The notes under the pieces are model-generated. The model saw only the letters and a list, made by a program, of their open reading frames with translations. It was not told where the DNA came from and made no database searches. Below are positions 32,321 to 45,200 of a DNA stretch of 64,000 bases, piece after piece. Position 1 is the stretch's first letter. Every line of letters begins with the position of its first letter. This DNA comes from Amphibalanus amphitrite (lineage: Eukaryota > Arthropoda > Thecostraca > Balanomorpha > Balanidae). A program made the translations under genes and the position numbers. The DNA lies in the NCBI RefSeq assembly GCF_019059575.1, contig NW_024881669.1, forward strand, positions 248,001 through 312,000. Reading direction: 5' to 3'.

Positions 32321-33644
32321 TAGGTCAGGGGTAGGTGTGCATTGGATGTGCCATAAACAGTTCACACAAATTTAATGTAGGTATGTTATTGTTGTTCAGT
32401 GTATATGTTCCCGGGGTCAACTAAATTTCAGCAATAATGTTAGCTGCTAAGCGTTGGGTTATGGATACGGCTGACTGCTGAGCTTCACCCCACTTGCCGA
32501 TCACTATCATCCAGTGGCTTCTGCACTGTGCAGCTATCCACAGCGTTGCGAGCTCCCCGGTAACCCGAGCGGTCCGCCGCGGCGACCTCTCGGCCGCGCC
32601 CCACCCCCACCGCGCCGGTCTGTGTAGTGTGTAGCCAGTGCTCGCAGCCGCGATCGGCCTGGCTGTTTGTCCGCGGCCGGGCCGGTCTGACTTTGCCCAG
32701 CTGCGACACATTGGTCGGGTTGCTGAACAAACGGCGGACATGGCTCCCGCGGGCGGCCGAGTCATTAGCTGTAACTCGTCCTCTGGGAGGCTGTACTGGA
32801 GGGCTGGGTGGGGTGGTGGTCGTGGAGGGCTGAGAAACCGCTCCGGAGGGCTGAGAGATCGCCGGGGGGGGGAGAGGATCCGATGGGAGCTATATAGGAA
32901 AGTCCGCTACCACAGGGGAAGCACGGGCTGAGCGGCGCCGGGGTGTGGGCATAGAGCGGAGGACGACCCTACAGGTGGGACATGGGCGAGGGGTGGGGCG
33001 GGGCTCGTCGGTTGTCACGGCCATACTGCACATTTGGTACGTTCAATATGGCTCACGATGGAAAGATTGTGCTTTCATGGTATGCAATTTATTATGGGAT
33101 AACGTGACTGCTTTGTAACAATGGTCGGCTCCAGCAGGTGAGTATTTGTACTCTTTGACGATGCATGGTCAATTTTGTTTTGTTTGTTTTGTTGGGTTAG
33201 GCCCTTTCGGTCGACAAGACCATTGCAGAGCCGGAAGGATGATAGGAATTAGGGGGAGACATTGGTCTGGGCAGGCACCCTAGTGAGTCGCCGGGGCTGA
33301 GCCCGTCCAGAGGACAGGCCACCCAGCCCCAAGGCACTCACTGCACCCGGCTACGGGGTGCGCTCCCCCAGGAGCAGCGGCGCCGCTCCAAGGGAGCAGC
33401 CCGCATGAGATAAAGTTGCCTGTCCAGCCCGGAGGGGGGTTGCGGCGTGGAGGAGAAGGATTTCAGTATCCTGAGGATAGAAGCACGGATAGGTGTGTAT
33501 GGTCAAGTCAGATGGCTCGTGCCTAGCTACTATAGGCAGTCTTCAACGTACCTAATGTTTCCTGCGTCGTAAAAACACAACACTAAAGAATCAGTACGTA
33601 GACGGAAGGACGATTCGGCCGAGCTAAATATGCAGCATTTGAGG
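32321..33644. other. Intergenic, no gene recognised
   Basis: A GC-rich block lies at about 32560-33010 and a possible old repeat of unknown type at about 33205-33480. No supported exon, RNA gene or promoter. The short open frames at 32421-32931 look like chance frames. Confidence 0.4.
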
Positions 33645-34599
33645 CCTAGCCCTCGCACGACCAGGCCATTTCTCATAACACGAACGACCAGGGGGGGGGG
33701 GGGTTGTTACGACCCCCCCCTGGCGTTTCGAAACGGAAGGTCGTAGAGCTTAGCGGAAAAAACCAACGGATTGCTCTCAACGAGATCTCGCGATTGGTGG
33801 TATATTTTTTGGTCCTAGGTCAACATTTGACCTACTTATGACCGGTCAAAGGTCAAATTTTCCGAAAAAATCAAACTTTTTCAACTTTCCGCGGCGATTG
33901 CGGCAAAACGGTGGGAGATATCGACTTGAAACCTTCACTATCGTGTTCCTTGATCAATTTTCTATCGTTTGGTATGTATTTCGTTTCCCTAGCTCTAAAA
34001 ATGGCGCGTTGGGAGCGCCGGAAGTCGGCAAGGTCACAGTCGGCGGCAGAAATTCGAAAAATCAAAATTTAAATTTTTGAAATCTGATTGTATTTTTGGA
34101 TTTGGGAGGTCCATTTGCTCCCTATAGAAGCTAATATTGCTGCATATTCCCATTGAGGTGACAAGAATTAGCAAAATAGTGGCTCGGGCGCTTTTCAAAA
34201 ATAGTACCGGACGCTGTTCCTCTTGTGACGTCATAGCTCCGTGACCTGACCTGACCCGGTCAATTTTCTTGCACCACACGATAGCCAATGCTTGCCCCAA
34301 CATGCATGGGAAGTTTCATCATGATCCATCAAACAATGTGGGTATCACCGGCAGAAAACCTAGGGATTCGGCGCACACGTTTGGTAACTGTCGGCCGGAG
34401 GCTGTACCTCTTATGACGTCATAACTCCGTGACCTGACATGACCCGATCAATTTTTTTCGGCAAAAGATGCGCAAAGGTTGCCCCAGAGGGCATTGAAAA
34501 TTTCAGCCCGCTACGACAAGCCGTTTAGCGTGCACTTCGAAAAAACCTCAGGGGGGGGGGTTGATACAACCCCCCCCCCCCAGGCGTTCTAGGGCTAGG
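33645..34599. mobile_element. AGGTCA-containing element with CCTAGCCCT ends
   Basis: The left end CCTAGCCCTCG (33645) is matched by the inverted AGGGCTAGG ending at 34599. G-run/C-run hairpins lie just inside both ends (about 33691-33722 and 34550-34583). The architecture matches the TTAA-flanked family, but the outer TTAA has changed or the target differs. Fewer AGGTCA/TGACCT words occur than in the other copies. No ORF. Confidence 0.55.
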
Positions 34600-35332
34600 G
34601 GACAGGCATAACACAACATACAGCGAATTGCAGCGCCCAGCGACGACCATTGGCATGTAACAGGCCACAATCATGTTAATGAATATCAAACAGTTGAGCG
34701 ATAGCTCAACCGCCTGTGCTGTCATAAAACGGTTTTCATAGGGCCGTCTTTCGACTAACGACCTCCTAACGAGCCCATTAACTAATGGAATGTGTTCGTC
34801 GCCAATTTTACTTATAGCGTCACCGTCTACTCGTCTGATACGCTAGGTAGGTACTCGTTCTCGTTCACCATTCCACCAAACCAGTTGAAACGCATTATTT
34901 ATGCGAGTGTCAAGATCGAAGCATGCTTTTGTGTATCAAGTCACTATATTCCTAACCAGCCATCAGTCAGGTCTGTCCAGGGATGCCCGGTGACGGTCTG
35001 CCTAGTCCCAACCTCCACCAGAGCACAATTGAACTGCCCGCGGACCGACGGACTGGTTTGTGGCGCCCCTGTTCTGACCGGCTGGCGCCCGGTGTGGCCG
35101 CTCCTCGCAGACCAACCGTCCGAGCACGGTGCGCCGGTGGCGCCGAGGACGGCCCACCCCGGCCGACGGCTGCGTACAAGTGGATCCGTTTGGTCACGGT
35201 AAACGGCCGCTCTCGGCGCCGCCCCTCCCCCCCCTGCCGTCTGATTGCTCTCGTATTGTGTGCGGGGGCCGTCAGCTGGACCGTTCTCAAACAAGTGTAA
35301 TGTCAACCGGCGCCCCTCTGGTCGCGCGCTGT
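34600..35332. other. PRDM13 upstream region
   Basis: The first part is AT-rich with no gene. From about 34970 the sequence is GC-rich and unique, leading into the PRDM13 core promoter. Regulatory content is likely but no specific site can be assigned. Confidence 0.4.
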
Positions 35333-35370
35333 GTATAAATCAGTGCCGGGCCGGCGGGCGGCGCTCAGTC
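35333..35370 (+). promoter_or_regulatory. PRDM13: PRDM13 core promoter (TATA box and TCAGT initiator)
   Basis: TATAAAT starts at 35334. The arthropod initiator TCAGTC lies at 35365-35370, placing the +1 A at 35367, 33 bp from the first T of the TATA box. Both elements match arthropod consensus at normal spacing. The resulting 5' UTR would be 43 nt, ending at the ATG at 35410. Confidence 0.75.
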
Positions 35371-35409
35371 AGCCCGCGGGCGGTGCCGACTGGGGACAGA
35401 CAGCACGGG

Positions 35410-38400
35410 ATGACGGCCGGCCGCAGGACGGTGATGCTGCCCGCCGCCGCCGCCCTGTTCGGCCTGCCGGTGCCGTCTCTGGCGGCCGGGCCGCTCTCCG
35501 GACCGTCGGCCGCCGCACAGTGGTCGCCGCCGGCCGCACAGTGGTCGCCGCCGGCCGCCGCCGGAGTGGTGGCCGCCACCGCCATCGGCGAGGGCGTCAC
35601 GTCGCCGCCGCTCAGTGCCGATGACGTCATCACCCTCAGGTGTGACGCACACAACTTCGTCACCGACGAGCGCAGCGCGGATAAAATGGTGAGTGTCGGG
35701 CGGGACTTCCGGTGGCGGCGACCCCCCGCGACCCCTGCGGGGATCGGTGAGTCGCAGACGACGATTCATGTAGCAGGAAAAGGAACGGGAATTTCTCAGT
35801 TCTAGGGAAAAAGCTTCATCAGCACGCTGTATTGCACCGCTCTATGCATTTCGTGCCTCACCATAGCCTGGGGCCCGAGTTACACCAATTACATTACTCA
35901 TCGCCTGCACTGCCTGACGCATGGCGTTGGCGGGCAGTCCGTTCCGTTCCGAGCATAAGGGGCATTACATACTCGAGTGCTTTTGACGGCATTTCAATTA
36001 TGCTACAACTTGGCAGAAAACCAGCTTGTTAACCGTGTGCCGTCATGTGAAAGAGCGAAGGTCAATTTTTAAGGTTTCAGGTCAACCGGTGACCTCAGAG
36101 CCTAAAATGTCCTTATTTTGATAATTGCTCTCAGCGAAAATGGTCGCAGAGCAATGACTTTCGTACCATCACTTTTGCCCCGTCCGAGCGCGTCAAATAG
36201 TGTCGAAAAGGTCAAGCAGTGTTGACCGAGTTAGTCAAGGTTAGGTCGAAGCCAGGAAGCCCACAACGTATCATTAGTGAGGTCGTACTGCTTTCATTCG
36301 CTGTGTCCGTCTGACCGCCAACGCGCCTTCTTCGCGTCTCCCCCTGACATCCGCCGTGCTGTGTCACTACGGAGCCCTGATACCGTCATTCGTATAGTGC
36401 AGTGTTTTCGCGGTCAGACGCTTTTGTGGGGACGCTGGACGGGAACGGTACATACCAACTACATGTATATATAAATAGGCTCGACCCAAACAACAGCGAA
36501 CGGAACTGCGCCGCTTGTGGCACCGCTCGTACCGCACGACCTCGACTCGCACGACCGCATCCCATGACAAACATGCATCATCATATGACGGTGACACATA
36601 CCACTGCATGTGTTCTATAAATGGGACCGGTCTGACCTCGACCCTGACCTCCCGACCCGCCCCGCCAGGTCGCCGCGGACGACCTGAGCGGCGCCGTCTC
36701 GTGGCTCTCCTGTCTGCGGCTGGCCACTAACTGCCACACGCACAACGTGACCGTGCGCCGATGGCGGCGGCCGTCGGACGGCGGTCCCGGCGAGCAGCGG
36801 CCGCCGCTCTACGAGCTGGTCACGGCGCGGCCGGTCCGGCCCGGCGACCAGCTGGCCGTCTGGTTTGACGCCGAGCTCAGCCAGCTGGCTGACGTGCCTT
36901 TTCTCGGCCTGCGCAACATACAGGGTGAGTCCCCGCCGCCGCCGCCGCTCTGGCTCAGAGTTCGCGAGCACTGAGCATGGCATGTTTACACATTACGTCA
37001 TCACAACCATGGTGAGCGGTTTCCGTTAATGTTGCTGCCACCAGTCAGCACCGGTGTTATTTTTATGTGTGTCATTCCACACGGGGCCATAATCATAAGG
37101 GGATATCCTGTCCGTCTCCGAAGCGAGCACGGACCTGTTTCTAACCCAAACCATGTAAAAACAGGATTAGCGGTCAACACTGCTTTATCATAAACACTAT
37201 TTATAGTCACCGTGGCGTGATAAACACCAAATGTGATGGTATTGACGTAAACACGGTGTAATAAGTCCGCCTATTCCATCCCGTCTGGGAGTGGTTACTA
37301 ATCCCGTCCTGGGACAGCCGGCGCCGGTCGGTCGATCGGTTCGTCCGCCGTTACTTGCTGACGAGGGACAGGTGATCAATTTACCGCCTGGCGTGACCCT
37401 TCAGCGCCGGCCCCTCCCCGCGGCAGCCAATGGCCCGATAACACAGCTCGCGCCTCTGCAGCCAGTGGCCTAGCAGTGTGTGTTCTGTTGTGTATTATAC
37501 ATCATGTTGCAGGTGGCATGCAAGACGCGGATAATATCTATTTGAACAGTGTAAATGAAGTGAAATGTTAATGAACCCTACAGTACACCGTATAAAGCAG
37601 AATATATTCCCTCGACTGAATGCCCTACTCAGCAATGTTCCATCCATGACACATACACTGGGGGTCCTGTCTGTTGCGTCCCGTCAGCAGGAAGCGTGCT
37701 CGGCCTCCGCCTGTCTGCGTTTCCCTCCGCCCCACCAGGTGGCAGGCCCTGTACCCACTGTACAGGTCCCCCGAGTGACCCGGGGTCACTGACCTCCTCT
37801 GTCCCACCTTCACAGGCGGGGGCACGCCCTATGCCCACCCACATGTCATCTAGGAACTTCCCAGCGTCTTCCACCCCCAAAGGCTAGGCGGGGGCAGCCC
37901 CCTGACCACTCAAAGGTCCGCTGAGTGACATCCCCTGATCCCTGTTCCCCTTCACAGGCGGAGGCCGGTACGGGTGCCATCTCTGCGGCCAGCTGTTCCA
38001 GCAGCCTAACCCGCTGAAGCTGCACCTGGCCGTGGGCTGCCGGGGCGGCCGGCTGGCCTGGCCGCCCGGCCCCCCTCAGCCGCCCCAGCCCAGCCCGGGC
38101 CACGTCTGCGCCCAGGTCGAGTCGCTCGTCTCCAGCATGGGCCGGTCGAGCAAGGGCCACGTGTGCCTCTACTGCGGCAAACTGTACTCACGAAAGTACG
38201 GCCTCAAGATTCACATCCGCACGCACACGGGCTACAAGCCGCTCTGCTGTCGCATCTGCGCGCGCCCGTTCGGCGACCCGAGCAACCTCAACAAGCACGT
38301 GCGCCTGCACGCCGACGGCGAGACGCCCTACAGGTGAGGAACATACGATACGTGACTGCGGCCCAGCGGGGGTACTGTGTCAAATGCCGAATTATTTTAG

Positions 38401-38735
38401 AACTATTCCATCACAGCCCACTCTGCCTTGCAATTGGACTGCAAAATCACCCGCCAATGATTACCAGAGGCAAAGTACTGACAGCCTCAAAAGCCCTAAA
38501 TCGAACACGCAATTTTCACAGTAGCCTGACCCCGGGCTGAAGTTAGTGGAACTGGCGACCCGGGCGCCCCCTGCCGCGGAGGCCGCTCTCACACCGTCCC
38601 TATGCCGCCAGGTGCGAGATCTGTGGAAAGGTGCTGGTGCGGCGCCGGGACCTGGAGCGACACATGAGGTCGCGGCACGGGCAGACGCCGGCCGGGGCCG
38701 CCGAGACGGCCACCGCCCACCCGCCGGCCACATAG
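35410..38735 (+). CDS. PRDM13: PRDM13, PR-domain zinc finger transcription factor
   Basis: PRDM13 is a nuclear, DNA-binding regulator of neural cell fate in animals. Coding exons: 35410-35688, 36669-36924, 37958-38333, 38612-38735; all junctions are GT-AG and keep frame (phases 0, 1, 2). The product is about 344 residues. Residues about 75-178 form the PR domain (ending with PGDQLAVWFDAEL, compare PGEELTVWYS in the human protein). Finger 1 is YGCHLCGQLFQQPNPLKLHL. After a short Pro-rich linker come three fingers that match the vertebrate protein nearly residue for residue (HVCLYCGKLYSRKYGLKIH, GYKPLCCRICARPFGDPSNL, CEICGKVLVRRRDLERH). The linker between fingers 1 and 2 is roughly 40 residues, against several hundred in vertebrates. 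A short tail ends at TAG. The N-terminal Ala/Pro-rich part is poorly conserved and the start codon is chosen from the promoter position. Confidence 0.93.
36000..36262. repeat. AGGTCA-rich repeat fragment in PRDM13 intron 1
   Basis: It starts near a TTAACC word (about 36029-36034) and carries GGTCAA, AGGTCA and TGACCT words similar to the TTAA-flanked family. No right end was found, so it is probably a truncated copy. Confidence 0.4.
37735..37957 (+). promoter_or_regulatory. Duplicated splice-acceptor region before PRDM13 exon 3
   Basis: The true acceptor TTCACAG|GCGGAGGC ends at 37957. A near copy, TTCACAG|GCGGGGGC, ends at 37815, 142 bp upstream. Use of the upstream site would put a TAG in frame within 13 codons. 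It looks like a local duplication that created a decoy acceptor. Confidence 0.5.
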
Positions 38736-39231
38736 CGCCGCCGGGCTACCGCGCTCGGAACGGACGGTCGTGTCGAGTCGATACAGCCCTCAGGTGATCT
38801 CAGAAATGCCAAATTGTTCGTACAAATGCGTGTGTACCAATGCTAGTGTTCCTACCAAAATGCGTGAACAAATACTGTACAAATATACATATCGTAAAGA
38901 GGTAGTGCCTTTGCAAAATGATCTTGGCTTCTCAACTGTGACTCTACCCACCCTGATTTACTTTCAACTCTCCTTCTTCGTCTCACGTCAAATCCCTCCC
39001 ACCGCTGTGTCTAGGAGCATGTTCCACGTGTACCCAACCGAGCGATCGTCGAGTCTCCACTTCTCCGGTCACCCAGACCCGGAGTCCCGGTCCTCGACAG
39101 CACTGCCACGCCCCCACAGCAGACCCACCCTAGCCACTGAGCCCCACCTCCACTAACACACGTCTCACGCTCTGTCTGGTCGTGTATTGGGCGATGTGAA
39201 ATAGCGCTCTGCCGCCCTGCGTGATGGCCGT

Positions 39232-42200
39232 CTAGCTCTTCTGCGCCAGCCGCCGGTCGCGCTCCTCGGCGATCGACAGCTTGACACCCTTGCCCTTGGG
39301 CAGCGACACGTAGGCGCGCGTGCCCTTGCCGATGACGAACACGTTGTGCAGCCTGCCGACAGCACAGAGCGGAGTTAGCGACATCTGTGCTGTGAGAGGT
39401 GGCTGCCACCCGCCAACAAACGCGCCGAGGACGCTACACGGACACTAACCAGAAAAAGTTAACACTAAACAGAATAAAAATGGCTTTGAATAAAAAACTG
39501 CGATAAAATACATCATGAGTATAAAAGATCGAAATTCGAGCACAAAGTTGACGTTCAAAATGCGCTCAGAAAGGCATTGTGCCTACCGTGAAATAGCATG
39601 AGAGCAACGATACACCACTGTTCACAGTGACATTAACAGATACATGAAATTGAATAAAAATGCCATTTGTACACTCCATTGGTAATGCTGCTCTTGAACG
39701 AGAATCACAAAACCAGCGACCGTTGGAGAGCCGTTCCTGTTGCCAAGATTTTGAACGCGCCTCCACAGAGTTGGTGGTTGGGCGTCTTCGGTCTGGCGTC
39801 ACTAGCCCGTGTGCGTTGCGGAGGGAGGGGGGGGGGGGGGGGGCGTACCTGGTGGCGAACTTGTGTCCGGCCGTGTCCTTGACGTGCACGATGTCGAACG
39901 AGCCCGGGTGACGCTCCCGGTGGATGATGGTGCCGACACGACCCAAGTTACGGCCGCCGGTGATCATGCACAGGTTACCTGCCGACAGTTACGGAGAGGA
40001 GCGTTAGTTTACGTAGGAACATTTCACAGGCAATATGCAACTGGTCCTAGCTAACAGTGACAACAGGCACCGACAACGTTTTATGTCTAATGTCAAAGCC
40101 ACGGCGCAAAGCTAACACGAAACCACAGATAACTAGCAGACAGACACCCACAAAACACAAAACATTCAAAACATTCATCAAGATCGGCAGCGCGTCGTCT
40201 GCGCGTGTCCTGTCCATTGGTGATGCTGCCCTCAGACGGGCACAGAGGCCAGCGACCGTTGGAAAGAGGATGCTATAGCCAAGCTTTTGAACACGCGTCC
40301 ACTGAAAGTATGGACACGCGTATTCGAACTGGCAAATAACATTTGTCAGGTTTTGCATAGACAACAAGTAGACCCCTGCATAGATGTATATACCCTGTAG
40401 GTCCACTGTTGCCTATGAAGTGTATATTGCAGTTTTATAATATAATTCACTGTAGGAGAACGATGGCTAGCAGCGCAATAAGCAACAAATTAAGCACAGC
40501 GAGCAAAGTCCATACAAATTGTCGATAAATGATTCTGGCTTACGACCATGTGTTAGCCGACACGTCCTGGCACATGATCATATTATACAACGCATATCCG
40601 GGAAATTTTATGTTTTTTTTTTTGCACAAGGCCAATGCTGAAGAACAAACGTTTCTCAAGTTCAACCAATTGACGGTTTTGAAAACATTTTCATTTGATA
40701 AAATTCTGTCAACTATTCTCTGACTTTCGATACTTATAGGGAATAGAGCGAAGTGACGTAGCACACTGCCGACAAATCGTCTGCACAGTGCACGTGTCCT
40801 GTCCATTGGTGATGCTGCCCTCATATCAGCACAGAGGCCAGCGACCGTTGGAAAGAGGATGCTCTAGCCAAGCTTTTGAACACGCGTCCACTGAAAATAT
40901 AGACACGCGTCTTCGAACTGGCAAATGACACTTGTCAAGTTGAGCATAGACAAAAGGTAGACCCCTATATTGTTTGCCCTGTAGGTCCACTGTTGCCTAT
41001 GAAGTGTATATCACGGTTTTATCTAATTCACTGTGCGAGAACGACGGCCAACAGCACAAAAACAAACAAACAATAAATTAAGTACAGCGAGCAATGTCTG
41101 TTCATTCGATAAATATTCCTGGCTGCCCACCATGCGTTGGCCGAAACGTGCCGGCAAATGGCCAATTTATGCACCGCATATCAGGGAAAATTGTGAACTC
41201 TTTTTGCACAAGGCCAAAACCGGAGAACAGACGTTTACCATGTTCGACCAATTGACGCTTATGCAAATACTTTCATTTTATAAAATTCCGTCCCACTATT
41301 CTTTGACTTTGGAAACTTGTAGTGAATAGAGCGAAGAGATGGAACACACTGCCGACAATCTATCACCGTTACAGCCCAAGGTCCTCGGGAGGACAAAATA
41401 TCGTCTGCGCGTGTCCTGTCCATTGGTGATGCTGCCCTCAGACGGGCACAGAGGCCAGCGACCGTTGGAAAGAGGATGCTATAGCCAAGCTTTTGAACAC
41501 GCGTCCACTGAAAATATAGACACGCGTCTTCGAACTGGCATCGGTATTAATCAAGTCGTGTATAGATAACTGTAGACCTCTGCCGCGGGTCGATCAAGTC
41601 CACTGTCATCTGTGGTTTGTGCTAGAGCTGGGAGCTGCTATGCATAACAACCATAATATAGCCCAAGGCCCTTGAACATGTAGCCCTCTTGTTTGCTTCA
41701 GTTTACGAACACCGGCAAATAATGCGACGAATTTATGACAGATTATCTGTTCAGGCGATATACCCTGGAATGGGCAAAAATTGATACATAACAATGAGAA
41801 TGCCGCCTAGACTTATCCCTGGGCATGATATACGCATTATGACGACCCCATGGTTTGATAGAAATGAGTTTCCACAATCATGTCCACATTTGCAAAACGG
41901 AGTCTCGGCCGGAAAAAGAAGCAGAATGACATGATCGTAAAACTATGCACAATCTGAAGATAACCACAGCTGTCTGCTCAACTGAGAATCGAACTGATAA
42001 AAGTTACGCTGAGTATGACGACTGAACGGCTTGTGACTGGTTTCTGGACGTGACTGGAATTTGGCCGGTCCGGACTCGCAGTTCGAATGTCTGTGGCTGG
42101 ACTAGCCTCGTTTGTACCCCAACTGTTGCACAGTCCTGATAAACAATGGCTTCGTGTGAATGCCACCGACCGAGCCACAAAATGGCCGGGTGCAGTCTCC

Positions 42201-45200
42201 CACCTCTCGACTCATTCTCCTCCCCACCCACCAAACCCAGCACTCATGGTAACATATGTAAAGGACAGGTGCATTGTGCACTGCTGTCATACCCACAGCG
42301 ATAGTATACCAGAACACACTGCACACATTATGGCAGTCGAGCACCACATGCACACACAGACAGTTTAGCCGCACATACACTGACACACGGTATCGGGCGA
42401 CACTCCCCGGTTGGTGGTCTACCTAGCAGTTCAGACACTGAGACACAGACACAAACACACTAGTAGTTGACCAGCAAACTCTCCTAGCAGGTAGCATAAC
42501 AGCTAAAACTAATTGTACTCGTCATTGGTAATGCTGACCCCAGATGCAGACAGGGGCCAGCGACCGTCGGCGAGCCATCACTGTCGCCGAGCTTTTGAAC
42601 ACGCGGCCGCAGTGCACGGCCACGCGTCTTCGAACTGGCTTTGTGTCCCCCGCGTTCACAGCCCACCCTATCGACGCTGACCGACCCAGCCGTCCTGCGG
42701 CACTCACCGGTGTCGAATTTGAGATAGTCCTTGATCTTGGCGGTGGCCAGGTCGAGCTGGATGGTGTCGCTGACCTTGATCTGCGGGTCCGGGTAGCGGA
42801 TCGTGCGTCCGTCGTGGGTCAGCAGGTTCGGGATGCCCTTGGGGCCGACGCGCAGCTCCTTGACGCGGCACAGCTTGTACTGCGGCAGGGCAGACGGAGA
42901 CACGTTACAGAGCGGGTCGTGAATCAGCCTCGAGGTTTCAAGGTGCCTGACACGAATTATTTCATGCAATAGCCTAGTAGTATGATGGTATGGAGAAATC
43001 CCAGAATACAGGGAAGATGAGACGATGGCAGACAGTCCCCAAAGCCCACTGTTGCCGATACAAAACGCTAATCGGTTGAAAAAAGTGTTCATAGCCGCTG
43101 AGCAGTGTCCGACCGTTTAGGAGTGACGTGATCAGCGGAGCACACCACTTGGTTATGGTCGCCTCTCTGTAGTCGCGGGAGAACATGGACAGAAGTGGTA
43201 TATCGTGCCCACGTTTTCAACACGACGGCGCGCTGTCCGGCCGGCCGGTTCACTCACTCACCGAGGCCTCCTCCTTGGTGATGCGGTGCACGGTGAACCG
43301 TCCCTTCACGTCGTAGATGAGACGGAAATTCTCGCCTGTCTTCTCAATGGTGATCACGTCTGGGGGCAGAGACACCGGCTGATGAGGCTGGTGATACAAC
43401 CCCATACACGACCACCACACGACAGACACGGGCCTCAGAATGTCTGACCAGTTAGGAGTGAGATGCTCAAAAGAACAAAACACTTGGTTTAGGTCATTTC
43501 ATGTTGCCATGGGAGAATATGATGAGAAAGAACATCAACACCACATTTTCAACATGGCCAGCAACAAAACGGGCAAAACAACCACTTTGGACATAGTCAA
43601 CCCCTTTCAACTACTTGCTACCTCTACTGCACCCTCAGCGGGAGCAACGACATCATGGACCAGACCAAAGTCGTTGGAAACCAGCGACGATCATCAAAGT
43701 AACGACTTTAGCGCATTGAACCCAATGATAAAGTAACTGATGATTGAGTAATGTTGCACAAGTGTACAGACAGGTGTATGAGTGTGTCTGTACAAGTTTG
43801 CAAACATGAATCTCACCCATGAATCCGGCGGGGAAGGTCGCGTCAGTGCGGACCTTGCCGTCAACCTTGACAAATCGCTGCATCAGGATCTTCTTGACCT
43901 CTGTGCCGTTCAGGGCGTACTTGAGACGGTTTCTCAGGAAAATGAGCAGCGGGAGCGACTCCCGCAGCTTGTGGGGGCCACAGCTCGGGCGCGGGGCGAA
44001 CGGGCCCCCGAGCTTCCCCAGCATCCATGCCTTGGGGGCATTGAGACGCTTCAAGTGCTTCTTCGGTCCTCTCGCCTGGAAAAAGCCACTGTCATTAGTA
44101 CTGACATATAATAGCAATGCATCTCGCCTTTGATACATATGTCAAAACCAATTAAAAAAGTAAAGGCAAGAAAGGTAGAAAAACAATAAATGGTAAAGAA
44201 AAATATTAAATGGTTAATATGGTAGGAAGACCAGTGGACACCTAAAGAAAAGAAAAACAAAAATACCAGCTGTGAGCTGCTATTCCTGCTAATCTGAAAA
44301 AACAGCTGAATATGAACTACTTATACGAGAAAATAAGAGGACTAGAAAAAATCCAACTGAGACTTCAGGCAAAAATGACTGCTGCTGCAGGTTTTCCTAA
44401 ATAAAACTGGCCTTAAGCCACATTGATGGCAATGACTCAAGCTCAGCAGTCTTAACTGAAAGGATTTTACAAAAGAAAAGTTTACAATTGGCATGTGACT
44501 ACAAGTACCTACTACCTATGGAATTTTGAAATGGAATGGAATGAAAAGGAATGGCACGGGAACTTAGGGTGGAAAATCACACTAAATGAGGAAAATATTT
44601 TCATCCCCAAAATAACAAAAAGTGGCATCATTTAATCTTTGGAAAGTTTATTATGTATTCAAACAGCTATTCGACAGCTAATCAGCTATCAGCTGATCAG
44701 CTATAAAACAGCTATTCACTTGATGGTTGAATCCACATCCTTTGCTTTCAGATCCTGTCAAGTTTCTTGGATTAAATCCTGCTCTTATCAATTTGCTTTG
44801 AAAATGGAGGAATGCCCTTTCAGCAAAAATACTATGGGTATTTCCTTTTTTATCCTAGGATTTTTTCTTCATTGGCATATTCAACCAGAATTCAATTTTA
44901 GAACACTGTCTCCAGTTATGCAACACACCTTACACGCTGGCTCTTCCAACAGCAGCCCAATTTCGTGGCCTAAAGCATGGAGTTTGGTGCTTTGTATAGA
45001 GCCTCTGCACTTAACATTGTTCCTACAATGCCTTCTCAGCAAAATCTATAACTCAAGCTCATAAGTGATATTTCAGTCTTGATGATAAATGCAGCTTGTG
45101 TTTTATTTAACAAAGAAGTATCAGGGATTTAAAAGAAATTACTTTTAAATCTCTGATAATAAATGTAAATATGATTCAATACTAGCATTAAATAAGCTAA

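Noticed and set aside
36462-36475. TATATATAAATA word in PRDM13 intron 1 as an alternative promoter
   Set aside because: No initiator at the right distance and no coding exon that would need it.
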